DNA of 64,000 nucleotides, from NCBI RefSeq assembly GCF_014653945.1, contig NZ_BNAU01000008.1, positions 186,001 to 250,000 of the forward strand. The letters run 5' to 3'. Shown piece after piece: positions 1-10,058 of the stretch (within the stretch, counting starts at the first letter, position 1; the number at the start of each line of letters is the position of its first letter). The notes under the pieces were generated by a model, which was not told the origin of the DNA, ran no database searches, and worked only from the letters and a program-made list of their open reading frames with translations. A program made the translations under genes and the position numbers. Source of the DNA: Amycolatopsis deserti. Lineage in GTDB: Bacteria > Actinomycetota > Actinomycetes > Mycobacteriales > Pseudonocardiaceae.

Positions 1-613
1 GCTCGACACCTACGACTCCGAGCGCCGCCCGGTCGCGCAGTCCAACACCGACTTCGCCGTGCGCAACCAGACGCGGATCGACGAGATGGACGAGGCGTTC
101 CGCCGGCGCGAGGAGGACCCGCAGCGCTGGCGCGACCTGCTCATCGACCAGAACAAGCAGCTGCACAGCGACGGCCACACGTTGGGCTACATCTACACCC
201 GCGGCGCCGTCGTCGACGACGGTTCCCCCGTGCCGCCGTACGACTCGCAGTACTACTGGCCGACCGACCGGCCCGGGGCGCGGTTCCCGCACTTCTGGCT
301 CGACGTGAACAAGACCGAATCGAGCATCGACTGGTTCGACACCGAGTTCGTGCTCGTCTGCGGGCCGGACGCGCACGGCTGGGAGCGCGCCGGACAGGAC
401 CTGACGGCCTCGGCGGTCGTCCCGCTGCGGGTCAAGCGGTTGCCGCACCTGCTCGGGCCCCTGTCGATCGGCCGGGAGGGCGCCGCGCTCGTGCGTCCCG
501 ACGGCCACGTGGCCTGGCGCGCCCGCCAGGCGGGGGAGGGGGCCGAGCTGTCCGCCGCGCTCGGCCGGGTCCTCGCGGGCGGCACCCTCGCTCACGCGGA
601 CAGCGTGGGCTGA
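1..613 (+). CDS. FAD-dependent aromatic hydroxylase, C-terminal part (5' end outside window)
   Basis: The reading frame is open from the first bases and runs to a TGA at 611-613, so this is the 3' end of a longer gene. The opening residues LDTYDSERRPVA match the segment after the FAD-binding domain in PHBH-fold aromatic monooxygenases (TetX/phenol hydroxylase type). The end, with GAALVRPDGHVAWRA, is the usual thioredoxin-like C-terminal tail of those NAD(P)H-dependent flavin hydroxylases. The FAD and NAD(P)H motifs lie outside the window, so the substrate cannot be read. The gene is followed 24 bp later by a RidA-family gene and then by an aromatic-acid-type transporter, a dehydrogenase and hydrolases. 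That suggests ring hydroxylation in an aromatic catabolic operon. The family is well supported; the substrate is unknown. Confidence 0.8.
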   Translation, partial: LDTYDSERRPVAQSNTDFAVRNQTRIDEMDEAFRRREEDPQRWRDLLIDQNKQLHSDGHTLGYIYTRGAVVDDGSPVPPYDSQYYWPTDRPGARFPHFWLDVNKTESSIDWFDTEFVLVCGPDAHGWERAGQDLTASAVVPLRVKRLPHLLGPLSIGREGAALVRPDGHVAWRARQAGEGAELSAALGRVLAGGTLAHADSVG

Positions 614-637
614 CCGACCACGAAGGAGAAAGAGACC

Positions 638-1048
638 ATGACCATCGCGCCGAGTTATGACAACCCGCCCGGAGTCGGGGCGCCGTTCAGCGCGTACTCC
701 CACGTGGCGAGCGCGGGCGAGCTGCTGTTCGTCGCCGGCCAGTGCGGAATCGCCGAGGACGGTTCCGTGACCGGTCCCGGCGTGCGGACCCAGACGATCC
801 GCGCCTACGACAACGTGCGCACCATCCTCGAATCGCAGGGCGCCACCATCCGGGACGTCGTGCGGTTCGTCAGCTACCTCACGTCCCGGGACCACGTCGC
901 CGACTTCTACGCGGCCCGCGAAGAGTACTTCGCCGAGCACTACCCGCGGGGGCAGTACCCGCCGAACACCCTGCTGATCGTCGGTGGCCTGGTGCGTGCG
1001 GACCTCCTGGTCGAGATCGACGCGACCGCGTTCCGGCGGAAGGGGTGA
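638..1048 (+). CDS. RidA/YjgF family enamine/imine deaminase-like protein
   Basis: A 136-residue protein with the Rid (YjgF/YER057c/UK114) fold signature, including SAYSHVASAGELLFVAGQ near the N terminus, YDNVRTILESQGA in the middle and GGLVRADLLVEIDATAF at the end. Arg120 is at the position of the RidA catalytic arginine that binds substrate carboxylates. Rid proteins hydrolyse reactive enamines or imines; pathway-specific members often sit in aminophenol or aminomuconate operons. A good ribosome binding site (GAAGGAG) precedes ATG 638. The downstream transporter starts 4 bp after the stop, so the two are almost certainly cotranscribed. The context suggests removal of an amino group from a ring-cleavage intermediate, which is inference. 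Confidence 0.85.
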   Translation: MTIAPSYDNPPGVGAPFSAYSHVASAGELLFVAGQCGIAEDGSVTGPGVRTQTIRAYDNVRTILESQGATIRDVVRFVSYLTSRDHVADFYAAREEYFAEHYPRGQYPPNTLLIVGGLVRADLLVEIDATAFRRKG

Positions 1049-1052
1049 GGGC

Positions 1053-2387
1053 GTGTCCGTGCGGGATTCCATCGACCGGTCGGGGATGAGCCGGTTCCAG
1101 ATCAGGGTCATCGTGATCTGTCTCGTGATCAACCTCGTCGACGGGTTCGACGTCCTCGTGATGTCCTTCGCGGCTCCGGGCGTGGCGCACGAGTGGGGGC
1201 TCACCGATTCCCGGATCGGCGTGCTGCTCAGCAGCGGCCTGGTGGGCATGGCGCTCGGCTCGGCCGTGCTCGCTCCGCTGGCCGACCGCATCGGCAGGCG
1301 GCCACTCACGCTGATCTGCCTGGTCTTGTGCACCGCCGGGATGGCGCTGGCCGCGCTCAGCACCTGGTTCGAGATGCTCGCGGGCTGCCGTCTGCTGACC
1401 GGTCTCGGCATCGGCGGCATGGTGGCGAGCCTGCCCGTGGTCATCACGGAATACGCGCCGCGGCGGGTGCGCGGCACGATGATCGCCCTGTACGGGATGG
1501 GACTGCCGCTCGGCGGTGTGCTCGGTGGTGCGGTCGCGAAGCTCGTGGTCGCCGAGTACGGCTGGCGCGCCACCTTCTTCGTGGGCGCCGTGCTGACCCT
1601 GGTCATGGTGTTCGGGGTGGCCGCGGCGATGCCGGAATCACTGGACTACCTGATCAGCCGCCGTCCCCGGGGTGCACTGGGCAAGGTCAACCGGCTCCTG
1701 GGCCGGATGCGGTTGCCGGCCGTGGACACGCTGCCCGACCCGGAGCCCGGCGAACGCCGGGTGAAGGTGACGACGTTGCTGACCCGGGACGCGGCGCGCA
1801 CCGTTCTACTGTGGATCTCCTACTTCGTGATGATGGCGGGCTTCTACTTCGCCGCGAGCTGGACGCCGCTGCTGCTGCAGCACAGCGGTTCCTCCGCCCA
1901 GCAGGGCATGAACGCCGGGCTCCTGCTCAACCTCGGCGGGATCGCGGGCACCCTGCTGTTCGGCCTGATCGCCCTCAAGGTGCGGCTGCGCGTGCTGACG
2001 GTCGTCTGCTTCCTCGCGGCGGGAGTGTCGTACCTGGCGATGAGCCTGTTCCTCGATTCCGCCGTCGCCGCGTTGATCGCCGCGGTCACGGTCGGCATGT
2101 TCATCAACGCCAGTGGCAACGGGCTCAACGCCCTCGCTCCCGGTCTCTACGCCGCGCCGGTGCGCGCCACCGGGGTGGGCTGGGCCATGGCCTTCGGACG
2201 GCTGGGTGCGCTGACCGCACCGGTACTGGCCGGGCTGCTGCTCGACAACTCCTGGTCGCCCCGCTCGCTGTTCGGGCTCCTCGTCGTGCCACTGGTGGCG
2301 GCCGCCGTCGCGGTCTTCGTGATCACCGTGCCCCGGCGGACGGCGCGGACGACCACGGCCGCCGAAACACCCGCTCCGCTCGCCTGA
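1053..2387 (+). CDS. MFS transporter, aromatic acid:H+ symporter (AAHS)-like
   Basis: A 444-residue, twelve-helix major facilitator protein. The first helix has VDGFDVLVMSFAAP, where the DG(F)D motif is typical of the aromatic acid:proton symporter family. The loop between helices 2 and 3 has LADRIGRRPLTL, the standard MFS motif A. I chose GTG 1053, four bases after the ridA stop, because the upstream in-frame extension lies inside ridA and adds no transmembrane sequence. It most likely imports the aromatic or heteroaromatic acid degraded by the neighbouring hydroxylase, dehydrogenase and hydrolases. The exact substrate cannot be told from sequence, and other MFS anion families are possible. 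Confidence 0.82.
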   Translation: MSVRDSIDRSGMSRFQIRVIVICLVINLVDGFDVLVMSFAAPGVAHEWGLTDSRIGVLLSSGLVGMALGSAVLAPLADRIGRRPLTLICLVLCTAGMALAALSTWFEMLAGCRLLTGLGIGGMVASLPVVITEYAPRRVRGTMIALYGMGLPLGGVLGGAVAKLVVAEYGWRATFFVGAVLTLVMVFGVAAAMPESLDYLISRRPRGALGKVNRLLGRMRLPAVDTLPDPEPGERRVKVTTLLTRDAARTVLLWISYFVMMAGFYFAASWTPLLLQHSGSSAQQGMNAGLLLNLGGIAGTLLFGLIALKVRLRVLTVVCFLAAGVSYLAMSLFLDSAVAALIAAVTVGMFINASGNGLNALAPGLYAAPVRATGVGWAMAFGRLGALTAPVLAGLLLDNSWSPRSLFGLLVVPLVAAAVAVFVITVPRRTARTTTAAETPAPLA

Positions 2388-2415
2388 GTCAGGCGTTCTT
2401 TCCAGGAGGAAGAGC

Positions 2416-3450
2416 ATGAAAGCCGTGCGCCTGCACGACTACCACAAGCAGCCGATCGTCGAGGAGGTGCCAGACCCGGTCCTGTCCGGACCGCTGGACG
2501 TGATCGTGCGGATCGGGGGAGCCGGCGTGTGCCGGACCGACCTGCACATCATCGAGGGGCAATGGGCTGAGGCGATGGGACCGCGGTTGCCCTACACCCT
2601 GGGACACGAGAACGCCGGCTGGGTGCACGCGGTCGGCGGCGGGGTCACCAACGTCGAGGTCGGGGACGCGGTGATCCTGCACCCGCAGCCCGCGTGCGGG
2701 CTGTGCCTGGCCTGCCGGGAGGGCCGGGACATGGCCTGCGCCGCGGCCGCGTTCCCCGGGGTGTCCGATCACGACGGTGGAATGGCCGAGTACCTGCGCA
2801 CGACCGCGCGGGCGTGCGTCAAACTCGACCCCGCCACCGACCCGGCCGACGTCGCCGCGCTGGCCGACGCCGGCCTCACCGCCTACCACGCGGTGCGCAA
2901 GGCGGTTCCGCTGCTGCCGCCGGGCAGCACGGCCGTCGTCCAAGGGGCCGGGGGACTGGGCCACATCGGCATCCAGGTCCTCGCCGCCCTGACCGCGACG
3001 AAGATCGTCGTGGTCGACCGGGACCCGGCCGCACTCGCGCTCGCGGCCCGCCTCGGCGCGGACACGACGGTCCGGGCCGACGGCAACCAGGTGAGCGCGG
3101 TTCTGGACGTCACGAGCGGGCGCGGTGCCGAGGTCGTGTTCGACTTCGTCGCCGAGCAGGGCGCGGAAAACGACGCCTGGGACATGACCGCGGCGGGCGG
3201 TTCCCTGTTCGTCGTCGGGTACGGCGGGGAACTGCGGATCCCGACGGTGGCGGCCGTGGCGTCCGAGAAGAACGTCATCGGCAACATGGTCGGGACCTAC
3301 CGCGACCTGGTCGAGCTGATGGTGCTCGCGGAAAGCGGGAAGGTGAACCTGCACACCCGCCGCTACCCGCTCGACGCGGCCGCCGAAGCGCTCGACGATC
3401 TGGCGCTGAACCGGATCAGGGGGCGCGCGATCCTGGTGCCGCAGGCATGA
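2416..3450 (+). CDS. zinc-dependent NAD+ alcohol dehydrogenase (MDR family)
   Basis: A 344-residue medium-chain dehydrogenase of usual length. Catalytic zinc ligands are visible as Cys39 (GVCRTDLH) and the GHE triad at His64-Glu65. The structural zinc lobe has the four-cysteine pattern C-x2-C-x2-C-x7-C around residues 94-110. The Rossmann motif GAGGLGHIGIQ is followed by an aspartate at the end of strand beta2 (VVVDRDPA), which favours NAD+ over NADP+. A strong AGGAGG site precedes ATG 2416, and the stop overlaps the next gene as ATGA. It likely oxidises an alcohol or semialdehyde intermediate of the aromatic pathway; the substrate is unknown. Confidence 0.88.
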   Translation: MKAVRLHDYHKQPIVEEVPDPVLSGPLDVIVRIGGAGVCRTDLHIIEGQWAEAMGPRLPYTLGHENAGWVHAVGGGVTNVEVGDAVILHPQPACGLCLACREGRDMACAAAAFPGVSDHDGGMAEYLRTTARACVKLDPATDPADVAALADAGLTAYHAVRKAVPLLPPGSTAVVQGAGGLGHIGIQVLAALTATKIVVVDRDPAALALAARLGADTTVRADGNQVSAVLDVTSGRGAEVVFDFVAEQGAENDAWDMTAAGGSLFVVGYGGELRIPTVAAVASEKNVIGNMVGTYRDLVELMVLAESGKVNLHTRRYPLDAAAEALDDLALNRIRGRAILVPQA

Positions 3451-4292
3451 CGCAGCCCGGGTTGGCGCGGCCGCATCCCGTGCGGGTGCTCGACGGAGCG
3501 GTGTCCTACCTCGACATCCGGTACGCCACGGTGACCGGCTGGCGTCCGCTGACCCTGGACCTGCACCTGCCCCGGGAACCGGACGGACCGGTGCCGATCG
3601 TGGTCTACGCGCACGGAGGCGGATTCGTCGGCGGGGGCAAGGAAATGGGCCCGTGGGCGACGTTGCCCGCGGGCGGGATCGCGGTCGCGTCGGTCGGTTA
3701 CCGGCTGGCCGGCGAGGTCGCCCACCCCGGCCCGGTCGAGGACGTGCTGGCGGCGATCCGCTGGGTGCGGGCCCGGGGTGGCGAGTTCGGGCTGGACCCC
3801 GGCCGGGTCGCCGGGTGGGGGAGTTCGGCTGGTGCGTACCTGATGGCCCGCGCCGCGTTCGCCGACGCCGCGGTGAGCGCGCGGCTGTCGGCGCTCGTGT
3901 TGCACTACCCGGTCGCGGATTTCGGGCTGTTGCTGTCGGAGGCGTCCACAGTAGAGGAACGGCAGGCCCTGGCGAACATGGTGTGCACGTTCCTCGGCGT
4001 TCCCGCCTGGCCGAGCGAGGACCGGCTCGCCGCGGTGTCGGTGCTGACCGCCGCGCGCCGGGCCCGCTACCGGCCGCCCGTCCACCTCAGCCACGGCTCC
4101 GGCGACCGGCGGTGCGGCCTGGCCCAGAGCCGTCGATTGCACGAGGCCGTGCTGGCGGCGGGCGGCCGGTCCGAACTGCTCGTCGTGCCCGGAGCCGATC
4201 ACGCCGACGCGGTGTTCGCGACGCCCGCCGTCGTCGATCCCGCCGTCGAGTTCCTGCGCACGGCGTGGGCGCGACACGATCCGTTGGACTGA
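3447..4292 (+). CDS. alpha/beta hydrolase (HSL/BD-FAE-like)
   Basis: A 281-residue alpha/beta-hydrolase-fold protein. It has the oxyanion-hole motif HGGGFVGGG near residue 55 and the nucleophile elbow GWGSSAGAY (GxSxG) near residue 127. A candidate acid lies in LSHGSGDRR, and the catalytic histidine is probably in PGADHADAV. This layout matches hormone-sensitive-lipase-like esterases and N-formylkynurenine-formamidase-like hydrolases. ATG 3447 overlaps the stop of the dehydrogenase by 4 bp, so translation is likely coupled. In this context an ester, lactone or formamide intermediate of ring degradation is plausible. Family assignment is firm; substrate is not. Confidence 0.82.
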   Translation: MTQPGLARPHPVRVLDGAVSYLDIRYATVTGWRPLTLDLHLPREPDGPVPIVVYAHGGGFVGGGKEMGPWATLPAGGIAVASVGYRLAGEVAHPGPVEDVLAAIRWVRARGGEFGLDPGRVAGWGSSAGAYLMARAAFADAAVSARLSALVLHYPVADFGLLLSEASTVEERQALANMVCTFLGVPAWPSEDRLAAVSVLTAARRARYRPPVHLSHGSGDRRCGLAQSRRLHEAVLAAGGRSELLVVPGADHADAVFATPAVVDPAVEFLRTAWARHDPLD

Positions 4293-4303
4293 GGAGGAAC
4301 CAC

Positions 4304-5060
<757 letters not shown>

Positions 5061-5136
5061 CCCGGCGACCAGCCGCCACGCGAGTCGGGACGGCTGCGCC
5101 GGGGTGATCTGCACCTGACGGCATGAACCGAGAACC

Positions 5137-5173
5137 GCCCCGAGGGGCATGGCACAGTCATGCCCCTCGGGGC
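5137..5173. terminator. bidirectional hairpin terminator
   Basis: A perfect 15-bp inverted repeat (arms 5137-5151 and 5159-5173, GCCCCGAGGGGCATG and its complement) with a 7-nt loop. It lies between the plus-strand gene tail ending at 5060 and the minus-strand dehalogenase-like gene ending at 5195. There is no U tract, as is common in high-GC actinomycetes. It can serve both converging units. Confidence 0.8.
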
Positions 5174-5194
5174 CGGAGCGTGCGGCTGCCCGTC

Positions 5195-5917
5195 TCAGCT
5201 TTTCGTGCGGGCGATGACCTCGCGCGCGAGGTGCGCGAAGTCGTTGACCACGAGGGTTGGCGGGTAGTACTCGTTGCCGAACGGGCGCTTCCGGCGGTCG
5301 ACGAACGCCGTGTGCATTCCGGCGGCTTTCGCGCCTACGCAGTCGAACGCGTGGTTCGCGACGAACAGCACTTCGGACGGGTCGAGGCCGACGGCCTTCG
5401 CGCCGGTGGCGTACGTGCTGAAGTGCGGCTTGAAGGCGCCGGCCTCGGCGACCGACACCACCCGGGTCCAGAGGTGTTCGGTGCCGGAGAACTTGACGCC
5501 GGACTCGAGCATGTCCGGGTCGCCGTTGGACAGGATCACCAGCTCGAGCCCGGCGTCCTTCAGCTGCCCCAGCGCCTCGACCACGTCCGGGAACGGCTCG
5601 AGCCGCTCGATTTCTGCGACGAGCGAGCGCACCTCGTCCATCGTGTGCGGGATTCCCGCACGCGTCAGCGTGTAGTCCACGGTCTGCCGGCCGATCTCCC
5701 GGTACGGGATGTGCTCCCGCCCGAGCAGGGCGTCGATCATCGAGTTCTCGAAGTGCGTCCGCCGCCACCACGTCACCACCCGGCCCGGCGGCTGCGCCGT
5801 GTAGTTCTTCGACCGCAGGTACGGCGTGATCGCCTTGGTCAGGCCGCTCTGCATGTCCACGACGGTGCCGTAGAAGTCGAACATCAGCGCCTTGACGCCG
5901 GTCAAGGATTCAGTCAC
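5195..5917 (-). CDS. HAD-superfamily hydrolase, haloacid dehalogenase type II-like
   Basis: A 240-residue HAD protein. Motif I is FDFYGTVVD with nucleophile Asp14 and Tyr at the +2 position, as in L-2-haloacid dehalogenases (DxYGT) rather than phosphatases. Motif II is ILSNGD, motif III lysine is in AFKPHFSTY, and the last motif is VANHAFDCVGAKAAG, comparable with the dehalogenase SSNxWDxxGA. GTG 5917 is chosen for its GGGAGGA ribosome site. It probably cleaves a carbon-halogen bond in 2-halo acids, or is a related hydrolase of unknown substrate. It is transcribed alone, ends before a strong hairpin, and faces away from the thioesterase-like gene. Confidence 0.8.
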   Translation of the reverse strand: MTESLTGVKALMFDFYGTVVDMQSGLTKAITPYLRSKNYTAQPPGRVVTWWRRTHFENSMIDALLGREHIPYREIGRQTVDYTLTRAGIPHTMDEVRSLVAEIERLEPFPDVVEALGQLKDAGLELVILSNGDPDMLESGVKFSGTEHLWTRVVSVAEAGAFKPHFSTYATGAKAVGLDPSEVLFVANHAFDCVGAKAAGMHTAFVDRRKRPFGNEYYPPTLVVNDFAHLAREVIARTKS

Positions 5918-6066
5918 TTCGCGTCCTCCCAGGACGGGGTGCGGATGGGACGCGGTGAACGCTAATGCGGACGCGGCACCATCGGCATCGGAGGAACGCC
6001 CGACAGCGGGGGCCCGTGATTGGGCGGTGTCACGTCGCCGCGGCGAGAAGCGCCCGCGATAGTGGG

Positions 6067-6942
6067 GTGGTGGACTCCCGACGGAACTCGCCCGCGGACT
6101 GGCTGCTGCGTGCCCTCGCGCTCTCCCGCGCGACGGGTGCGCCCGTTCTGGCTTGCGTGGCCGGCCTGCGCCACGCGGCGTCCTCCCCGCGGTCGTTCAC
6201 GCTGGGTTTCGCCTCCCCGCCCGCACCGCAACGTCTCGGCCTGGTGGAGATCGCCATGTTGGCCGACTTCGCGCTCGGCGGCGCGCTCCGCCGACGGCTC
6301 GGGCGGACCCGGCCTCTCCCGACCCTGAGCCTCACGCTCGACCTGACCGGCTCGCCCGGCGCCGCCGGCGCGACGCTCGCCGAAGTCGGTGACATCGCGG
6401 TGGCAGATGACGGCATCGGGACCGCCGCCGGCGTGATCCGGAGCGAGAACCTCGTTCTGGGACACTGCAGCGCGGCCTTCGCCGTTCCATCCCGGGGATC
6501 GCAGGCCGAACTCCCGTGGGACAGCCCGGATTCGGCCACCCACCCCTCGGTCGACCTGGGCGAGCTCACCCCCGCGGAACGATCACTGCTCACGAGCGCG
6601 CGCTCGGCGGCGGACACCGGCCGGTCGTGGGCTGACCAGGTGATCAGCGACGCGACGGTCGACGAGCGCGGGACCACCGTGCTGGTGCCGAGCGAGGTGA
6701 TGACCAACCGGGCGGGCGCCGTCCAGGGCGGCGTGCTGTTCGCCGCGGCGGCCCGGTGCGGCGCACCCACCGCGAGGCTGGTCTCCGGGACGATGCGTTT
6801 CCTGGCCGGAGTCAGCGCCGCCAAGCCCATCGTGCTCGAACCGACGGTTGAACACACCACCCGGCGGACCCGCTTCACGCACGTGCGGTTGCGGCAGGAC
6901 GGCAGCGTCTGCGCGGTCGCGGGGCTGGTGCACCGCCGTTGA
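6067..6942 (+). CDS. double hotdog-fold protein, PaaI/acyl-CoA thioesterase-like
   Basis: About 291 residues from GTG 6067. The C-terminal half has the hotdog helix motif NRAGAVQGGVLFAAAARC, comparable with the catalytic N/GxxHGG segment of PaaI-type thioesterases. The N-terminal half (VEIAMLADFALGGALRRRLG, then LPTLSLTLDL) looks like a second, more diverged hotdog. That arrangement suggests acyl-CoA thioesterase or a non-catalytic acyl-CoA-binding double hotdog. No clear ribosome site marks the start; GTG 6016 and GTG 6070 are alternatives. A class III CoA-transferase follows 123 bp downstream, consistent with a small CoA-thioester unit. Substrate unknown. Confidence 0.65.
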   Translation: MVDSRRNSPADWLLRALALSRATGAPVLACVAGLRHAASSPRSFTLGFASPPAPQRLGLVEIAMLADFALGGALRRRLGRTRPLPTLSLTLDLTGSPGAAGATLAEVGDIAVADDGIGTAAGVIRSENLVLGHCSAAFAVPSRGSQAELPWDSPDSATHPSVDLGELTPAERSLLTSARSAADTGRSWADQVISDATVDERGTTVLVPSEVMTNRAGAVQGGVLFAAAARCGAPTARLVSGTMRFLAGVSAAKPIVLEPTVEHTTRRTRFTHVRLRQDGSVCAVAGLVHRR

Positions 6943-7065
6943 CCGGGTCGCGAATGGAGGATCGCGCAAAGCCGATCCCGCCACGTTGGACAAGCGCACC
7001 TGGATCGGCCACTCGAGGAACGCGAGCATGGGCTTGCACCCGTTCACCGTCGATGAGGAGCCGGC

Positions 7066-8226
7066 ATGACCAAGACCAGCGGCGGACCGCTCACCGGTTT
7101 GCGCGTCGTAGCGCTGGAGCACGCGGTGGCCGCCCCGCTGTGCAGCCGCCACTTGGCTGATCTCGGTGCTGACGTCGTCAAGGTGGAGAACCCGGCGGGC
7201 GGGGACCTGGCCCGGGGGTACGACTCGGTCGTCAAGGGCCAGTCCGCGTACTTCGTCTGGGCCAACCGCGGCAAGCGCAGCGTCGCTCTCGACTTGAAGA
7301 CCGACGACGGACGCGCCGTCCTCGCGGAGCTCCTCGGCCGGGCGGACGTGTTCGTGCACAACCTCGGCCCGGGCGCGGTCGACCGCATGGGCTTCGGCGC
7401 CGAGGTCGTCGCCCGTCGATGGCCCCGGCTGATCTCCTGCGCGATCTCCGGTTACGGCGCGGACGGGCCGTATCGCGACCACAAGGCGTTCGACCTCCTG
7501 ATCCAGGGGGAAGCCGGGCTGCTGTCGGTGACCGGCACCCCGGACCAGCCCGCGAAGGTCGGCATCTCGGTCGCCGACATGTGCGCCGGCGTGTACGCGA
7601 TGTCGGCGATCCTCGCCGCTGTCCTGGAGCGCGAGCACACCGGCCGCGGACGGACGATCGACATCTCGATGCTGGACTGCCTGGCCGAGTGGATGATGGC
7701 GCCGGCCTACCACCAGCTCTACGGCGGCCGGCAGCCGTCCAGGGAAGGCGCCCGGCACAACATGATGGTCCCGTACGGCGTGTACCGCGTCGGCGACCAC
7801 GGGCACGTCAACTTCGCGGTCCAGACCTCCGCTCAGTGGCGGGCCCTGTGCGACCGGGTGCTGAACATGCCCGGCCTCGCCGACCACCCCGACTTCCGCA
7901 CGAACGAGTTGCGCGTCCGGAACAGGGACCGCCTGGAGAGCCTGATCGAGCGCGAGTTCGCGTCGAGCGCGGGGGTGTCCGACATCGTCGGCCGGCTCGT
8001 CGATGCCGGTATTCCCACCGGCACCGTCAACGACCTGGCCGGTCTCCTCGACCACCCGCAACTCGGTTCCCGGTGGTTCGACGTCGACTCGCCCGGCGGG
8101 CCGATCCGCGCCCTGCGTCCGCCCTTCGACCGCGGCGGTGCGCCCGCCGGCAGCCGGGGTGTGCCGGGCCTGGGCGAGCACACCGCCGAGGTGCTGGCCG
8201 AGATCCGCGACGAGCACCACCGATGA
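7066..8226 (+). CDS. class III CoA-transferase (CaiB/BaiF family)
   Basis: A 386-residue family III CoA-transferase of usual length. The N terminus has LRVVALEHAVAAPLCSRHLADLGADVVKVE with the CoA-binding strand and loop. The segment GYGADGPYRDHKAFD is followed by LLIQGEAG; Asp143 aligns with the catalytic aspartate that forms the acyl-anhydride and CoA thioester intermediates. It moves CoA between carboxylic acids; many relatives act on benzylsuccinate, oxalate, carnitine or mesaconate. ATG 7066 has a GAGGAG site. It converges with a PucR regulator that stops 10 bp beyond its end. Donor and acceptor cannot be read from sequence. Confidence 0.88.
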   Translation: MTKTSGGPLTGLRVVALEHAVAAPLCSRHLADLGADVVKVENPAGGDLARGYDSVVKGQSAYFVWANRGKRSVALDLKTDDGRAVLAELLGRADVFVHNLGPGAVDRMGFGAEVVARRWPRLISCAISGYGADGPYRDHKAFDLLIQGEAGLLSVTGTPDQPAKVGISVADMCAGVYAMSAILAAVLEREHTGRGRTIDISMLDCLAEWMMAPAYHQLYGGRQPSREGARHNMMVPYGVYRVGDHGHVNFAVQTSAQWRALCDRVLNMPGLADHPDFRTNELRVRNRDRLESLIEREFASSAGVSDIVGRLVDAGIPTGTVNDLAGLLDHPQLGSRWFDVDSPGGPIRALRPPFDRGGAPAGSRGVPGLGEHTAEVLAEIRDEHHR

Positions 8227-8235
8227 CCGCTGCTC

Positions 8236-9807
8236 CTACGGCGCCCAGGCAGCCCAGGGCAGCGCGCGAAGCTGAACCATCACAGCGAGTCGCTGAGCCG
8301 GATCCGACAGGTCCAGCCCGGCGATCTCGGCGAGGCGCTCGAGCCGGTGCCGCACCGAGTTGGGATGCAGCACGAGCCGTTCGGACGTCCGGGACACCGA
8401 CCCGAACTCGTCGAGGAACACCCGCAGCGTCCTGATGTAGTCGGTCTTCTGGAGTTCGTCGTGCTCGCGAAGCGTGCGCAACTGAGGGCAGGGCGCGGTG
8501 CCGGCAAGAGCTCGTTCGACCGGCAGCAACGCCAGATCCGGCCAGCGGCTTTCGGCGGTGACGACAGTGGGGGTGGCCGGCCAGTCCGGACGACGCAGGA
8601 TGTGCAGGAGGTCGTCCACGACCTGCCGCGCGGCAGGAACGTCGCCCGGCCCCGCCGCCCACGGGCCGATCGCCGCGTGTGCCGTGATGCCCAACCGCTC
8701 GATGTGGCGCAACGCGGGTTCCACGATCCGGGTCACGCGATCACCTTCGCCGGCCGGGACCAGTGCGTAGTAGACCGATCCCGAGGGCAGCACTCCGACC
8801 GCGGGGTCGATGCTGTTCATCTGCAGCGACAGCAGGTGCAGGACCCGTTCCCCGGCGAGGCTGCCGCCCTCGCCGGAGGGGACGTCCGCGCCGGCGAAAC
8901 CGATCACCACGAGCCCGGTCCGGCCGCCCAGGCCCAGTTCGGCAGGCGGTGAGACGTCGCCGTACAGCAGCCCGCGGAGCAGCCGCATCCTGGATGCGCG
9001 GTCGGCGTCCTCGACCAGCCGGTGCCGGAGCATGTGCGGCACGGCGAGACGGGCGGCGCGGGCCAACGCGGCTTCGGCTTCCGGGCCCAGCGGTTGTTCG
9101 CCTTCGGCGACGGAGATCTCGCCGAGAACCTCACCTTCGGAGCGGATCGCTATGCGCAGCCGCGTGGACAGGTTCTCGTAACCGTCCACACGCACCACCT
9201 CGCCCGGCCGGCGGAAGGTCTCGTACGCGCTGTTGTCGGTCGTGAACCGCTCGATCCACTGGTCCGGCGTTCGCCTGCCGAGGATCGTGTCCCGCCGGAC
9301 CTCGTCGATCGCGAACCCCTGGACGGAGTAGGCGACGACCCGGTGGGCGCGGTCGTAGAGCACCACCGAACCGCCGACGGTGACGGCGATCGCGTCCGCG
9401 AGGCCGTAGACGGTGCTGGGGCTGGTGCGGTCCCGGGCGGACCCGGGGTCGGCCGTCGTCGCGGTCAGCACCGTGCGGACCAGCGTGACCAGCCGCGCCC
9501 AGCTGATGCCCGGCTTGGCCCGCAGGAGCGAGATGCCGTGCTCGCGGGCGAGGGCCGCCGGGCCGGGCTGATCCGTCGCGCGGAAGACGACCGCCGCCGC
9601 TCCGGCCTTCGCCGCGTCGACGACCACCTCGCCGGCTTGGGGATCACCGGCGTCGACGCCGACCGCGAGCACGAGTTGCCCCCGGTCCGGCTGGTCGGGT
9701 GGATCGAGGATGGCGACGTCGCTCAGCACGGCGGTGCCGTCGCGCAGGAGCAGCTCGACCTCGAGCTGCTCCGTACCCAGCACCGCGAGGAGATCACCGA
9801 GTGTCAC
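8236..9807 (-). CDS. PucR family transcriptional regulator
   Basis: A 523-residue regulator with the PucR layout. It has an N-terminal PucR/purine-catabolism-like sensory domain (about 1-130, beginning VTLGDLLAVLG), a middle CdaR/GGDEF-like domain (about 270-390) and a C-terminal PucR helix-turn-helix near residues 465-520 (FLDEFGSVSRTSERLVLHPN). GTG 9807 was chosen because an AGGAGGT site lies just upstream and the family N terminus begins there; longer in-frame starts add unrelated sequence. PucR proteins usually activate nearby catabolic genes in response to a metabolite. It is divergent from the MFS gene at 10059, its likeliest target, with the CoA-transferase unit a second candidate. Confidence 0.85.
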   Translation of the reverse strand: MTLGDLLAVLGTEQLEVELLLRDGTAVLSDVAILDPPDQPDRGQLVLAVGVDAGDPQAGEVVVDAAKAGAAAVVFRATDQPGPAALAREHGISLLRAKPGISWARLVTLVRTVLTATTADPGSARDRTSPSTVYGLADAIAVTVGGSVVLYDRAHRVVAYSVQGFAIDEVRRDTILGRRTPDQWIERFTTDNSAYETFRRPGEVVRVDGYENLSTRLRIAIRSEGEVLGEISVAEGEQPLGPEAEAALARAARLAVPHMLRHRLVEDADRASRMRLLRGLLYGDVSPPAELGLGGRTGLVVIGFAGADVPSGEGGSLAGERVLHLLSLQMNSIDPAVGVLPSGSVYYALVPAGEGDRVTRIVEPALRHIERLGITAHAAIGPWAAGPGDVPAARQVVDDLLHILRRPDWPATPTVVTAESRWPDLALLPVERALAGTAPCPQLRTLREHDELQKTDYIRTLRVFLDEFGSVSRTSERLVLHPNSVRHRLERLAEIAGLDLSDPAQRLAVMVQLRALPWAAWAP

Positions 9808-10058
9808 CAGCACCTCCTCGTGGCCAGAGCTTCGGGACAGGATAGCCGCCCGGTGACCGGTCGCCGTTGGCGTTTCGTCCCATCGTGCGCGCCCGGCGTC
9901 GTCGGAAACTCCAACGCTGCAGCCGGCGCCGCTGCCTTGGAGATTGGGCCAACGCGGGGTCGCCCACGTCATGCGACTCGCCGAAGCGGAATCGGCCGCG
10001 CCGCACCTACGGTTGCCGGACCCCGCGGTTCTTCCACCGGTTCGATGAGGAGAAGTAA